Shown: positions 10,401-11,404 of the stretch, one piece after another | Position numbering within the stretch: the first letter of the stretch is position 1 | Layout: every line of letters begins with the position of its first letter | NCBI GenBank assembly: GCA_905236615.1 | Contig: CAJORC010000407.1 | Location: 1-11,404, forward strand | DNA length: 11,404 nucleotides | Reading direction: 5' to 3' | From: an uncultured Lachnospiraceae bacterium | GTDB taxonomy: Bacteria > Bacillota > Clostridia > Lachnospirales > Lachnospiraceae | Notes under the pieces: generated by a model | The model's input: only the letters and a program-made list of their open reading frames with translations | Databases searched by the model: none | What the model was told of the DNA's origin: nothing | Program-made: the position numbers and the translations under genes

Positions 10401-11180
10401 GCTAACGGTGAAATAGGTATTGTGTGCGGGCATTATGGAAGCGGAAAAGCGAGGCAGTATCTAAAAATTGAATATACGACTCAAAAAGGTTACACATATT
10501 CATATACTGAATCAGAGTTTAATGGAGAGGGGACAATTCCATTAGAACTCGCATATGCGCTTACTGTACATAAAGCGCAAGGAAGTCAGTTTGAGGATGT
10601 TATTCTTGTACTTGATGATAAATGCATCTTAGCTTCAAAAGAACTTTTATATACCGCATTGACAAGACAGCGGGGGAAGCTTATAATTTTATATAATGAG
10701 GATGCATTTAATTTACGAAAATTTTCATACGGCTATTATTCAGATGTGGCGAAAAGATTTACTGACCTTTTCACTCCACCGAAAATTAGACAAATCAATA
10801 ACAGATATTATGAAGAAGACCTCATTCATTGTGCAAATAATGGAACCATGGTGCGTTCCAAATCAGAAGTAATAATCGCAAATATGCTTAGTGAAAACGG
10901 TTATGATGATTTTTTATATGAGGAACCGTTGGCAATAGGTGATTCATACTTTCTGCCTGATTTTACAATTAAAGATAAGGCTTCCGGTAATACAATTATT
11001 TGGGAACATTGTGGCATGATGGATGATGAGGACTATAGAAAACGTTGGGAGAAGAAAAAAAGAGTTTATGAAGCAAATGGTTATTCAGAAGCAAATGGAA
11101 ATTTAATTGTCACAGAAGAAACAAAGAATACTGGATTGAATTCAAGCCTTTTGCAAGAGAAGATAGATGAATATCTGTAA
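7446..11180 (+). CDS. RecD2-like SF1 helicase with Cys-rich N-terminus and C-terminal PD-(D/E)XK nuclease domain
   Basis: A 1244-aa protein. Residues 1-70 contain RVPWHDNGWNGTVC and six cysteines (21, 30, 51, 54, 58, 64), suggesting a metal-binding module. Residues about 70-480 are unassigned and include a Gly/Pro-rich block, GAFPGLGAMLTAFGVPSG (328-345). Residues about 490-580 look like the winged-helix region that precedes the motor in RecD2 (LEKSALEGHTIMP). The SF1 motor follows: motif I GGAGTGKTT (Lys641), Ia APTGKAS (663-669), II IIDECSM (Asp726-Glu727), III GDANQLPPIGAG (753-764), V ALTVHKAQGSQFE (1038-1050) and VI LYTALTRQRGKLII (1068-1081). Residues about 1125-1244 form a PD-(D/E)XK-type nuclease: Glu1141 (SKSE), Pro-Asp1172 (LPDF) and Glu1187 (IIWEHCG). 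The usual ExK lysine is replaced, since His-Cys follows the Glu. The gene starts 38 bases after the GHKL gene with its own AAGAGG eight bases upstream, so it is most likely in the same transcript. The likely role is 5'-3' DNA unwinding coupled to DNA cleavage; polarity and cutting are inferred from family. Confidence 0.95.
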   Translation: MAQHISLRVPWHDNGWNGTVCNNPAENISCLRLKNIFENRDDNLEEKFASCKFCSLACNKDMPCLKEGGAFMSDEQIEFFVEHPYSKYGYSTHDHLLPTKEIMPPYSYPARPYRWTMKRRYIGPRQYLRIEQLATEQGIDYHAEYEPEMKNKTWVQDGRNQRAIFNKFFEDVEPDKSLCIFYAKQVPFVEDSRRVVIGIGHVKAVYPSVDYETSDTNKMTSCTWETMIQHSIRSNMEDGFLLPYDKLTEYAETDPNFDINKVVVFAENDFFEEFSYASEHLSYDAVIDVILQCLKVIEIAKEYHIEGDWNKCITWLNQQLIEVWEDRGAFPGLGAMLTAFGVPSGVAAAKELKDQSHNSEDLWELLDKAIDKPDNYFSDFCRDNFNETIRTTWKNLPKIRKKLFMMLSRVDLSIKQAQTLYNKELREYSKIMHTDNELLENPYLLYESTRNKIDALKVSIKKVDLAFFPMPNVKNQYPIEAPSNIESENDSRRVRALAVSILEKSALEGHTIMPMNNLVIQINQLTVEPPCPVNGDIVAAMNDYFKDEIVCNKDALGREYYKLVRYKKIDHIINSQIKKRVNSTNRHIIDVDWRARVDEELKYMPNDDALEERARQEKAAALKEMAEARVSVLIGGAGTGKTTVLSILCQEKRIQDDGILLLAPTGKASVRMTQLLKGKTKFRACTIASFLNKSGRYDPATYNYRILEGAERGKDKPISEKTVIIDECSMLTEEMFGALLDAVKYAERIIFVGDANQLPPIGAGRPFVDLLRYLRSVSDIEDFPKVGRSYAELITTRRQLPDKKTGTLRADVRLAKWYTEDTTDMDEAVFREIQSGTKDGTVIFKRWNDKDELERILLHTIAELCGMKNIDDIEGFNRYLGATVYNDNNKTLFYASKDKDKEMDDIPAERWQILSPVRNNAHGVLNINHLIHGKYRAEFLEMSVSENSKIPNQMGPENIVYGDKVINVVNSTKEAYPQDNAENFVANGEIGIVCGHYGSGKARQYLKIEYTTQKGYTYSYTESEFNGEGTIPLELAYALTVHKAQGSQFEDVILVLDDKCILASKELLYTALTRQRGKLIILYNEDAFNLRKFSYGYYSDVAKRFTDLFTPPKIRQINNRYYEEDLIHCANNGTMVRSKSEVIIANMLSENGYDDFLYEEPLAIGDSYFLPDFTIKDKASGNTIIWEHCGMMDDEDYRKRWEKKKRVYEANGYSEANGNLIVTEETKNTGLNSSLLQEKIDEYL

Positions 11181-11340
11181 AATGAAATTCGGGCATACTC
11201 TTTTTTAGAAAAGAAACAGATAGACTAAATGATGAATACCGGTATATGTACGTTTGTCGTATTCTTTATCAACATTATAACAGAATAAAGTTGAAAAAGT
11301 AGCAAATTTTTTAGCATAGATTTTAATTTTTAAACCCCAT
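11181..11340 (+). promoter_or_regulatory. Downstream intergenic stretch with a possible weak promoter
   Basis: No open frame of note. TTGTCG at 11254-11259 and TATAAC at 11276-11281, spaced by 16 bases, could be a modest promoter for a gene that begins beyond the window. A 10-bp palindrome, ATACCGGTAT, lies just upstream at 11236-11245. A short inverted repeat (GAATAC 11234-11239 with GTATTC 11259-11264) has a 19-base loop and is too weak to call a terminator. No convincing terminator for the operon is seen after the stop at 11180, so transcription may continue to the right. Confidence 0.3.
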
Positions 11341-11370
11341 AACGGACAAACAACGGACAAAACGGGAAAA
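11341..11370. repeat. Short tandem direct repeats AACGGACAAA (two copies plus one degenerate)
   Basis: AACGGACAAA at 11341-11350 recurs one base later as AACGGACAA at 11352-11360, and again in altered form as AACGGGAAAA at 11361-11370. The period is about 9-11 bases, close to one DNA helical turn, so copies would face the same side of the helix. Such iterated short sites can be binding sites for a recombinase (arm-type sites), an initiator or a regulator. Nothing in the window says which. Confidence 0.55.
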
Positions 11371-11404
11371 TGAGAGAATCAAAGCAAAATATTTTGACAT
11401 CAAA

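Noticed and set aside
11198..11217. CTTTTTT/AAAAGAA inverted repeat after the last stop as a terminator
   Set aside because: The stem is almost wholly A-T with no GC clamp and no following T-run, so it does not qualify as a rho-independent terminator.
11394..11399. Perfect TTGACA -35 hexamer at the right edge
   Set aside because: The matching -10 would lie outside the window, so a promoter cannot be confirmed.
11370..11404. ATG at 11370 opening a frame that runs off the window end
   Set aside because: Only 11 full codons are visible and the only ribosome-site-like bases (GGGA) are four bases away, too close. A gene cannot be supported from this.

Overview
The window is an AT-rich, low-GC stretch. 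It has strong GGAGG-type ribosome binding sites, frequent ATA and AGA codons, and a canonical TATAAT promoter with an extended -10. Together with the integrase type, this suggests a member of the Firmicutes, probably a Clostridia-like anaerobe; the taxonomic guess is an inference. Apart from the integrase tail at the left edge, almost the whole window is one tightly packed operon on the + strand.

Layout: (1) positions 1-363 are the C-terminal catalytic part of a tyrosine recombinase (phage/ICE-type integrase) whose N-terminus lies outside the window. It is followed by a rho-independent terminator (about 401-435). (2) Positions 364-574 hold that terminator and a strong sigma-A-like promoter (511-539) that starts the operon. 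(3) Positions 575-4144 encode a 1189-aa protein with an N-terminal Swt1-type HEPN domain (an intact RX4H RNase motif) fused to a RapA/DrmD-like SNF2 helicase. (4) Positions 4144-7407 encode a 1087-aa sacsin-type GHKL (Hsp90-like) ATPase with a C-terminal four-cysteine zinc ribbon. Its start overlaps the previous stop by one base. (5) Positions 7446-11180 encode a 1244-aa protein with a cysteine-rich N-terminus, a RecD2-like SF1 helicase core and a C-terminal PD-(D/E)XK-type nuclease domain. (6) Positions 11181-11404 are noncoding as far as can be seen, with a possible weak promoter and a cluster of short AACGGACAAA direct repeats.

The three large genes look like one functional unit. They carry three different ATPase folds (SF2 translocase, GHKL switch, SF1 helicase) and two candidate nucleases (HEPN RNase, PD-(D/E)XK DNase), in a co-transcribed and partly translationally coupled operon beside an integrase. 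This is the profile of a multi-gene anti-phage or anti-plasmid system carried in a mobile or defence island. No methyltransferase, protease, reverse transcriptase or CRISPR component is visible, and I cannot confidently equate the set with a named system. A defence role is inferred from domain content and context; it is not shown by the sequence.
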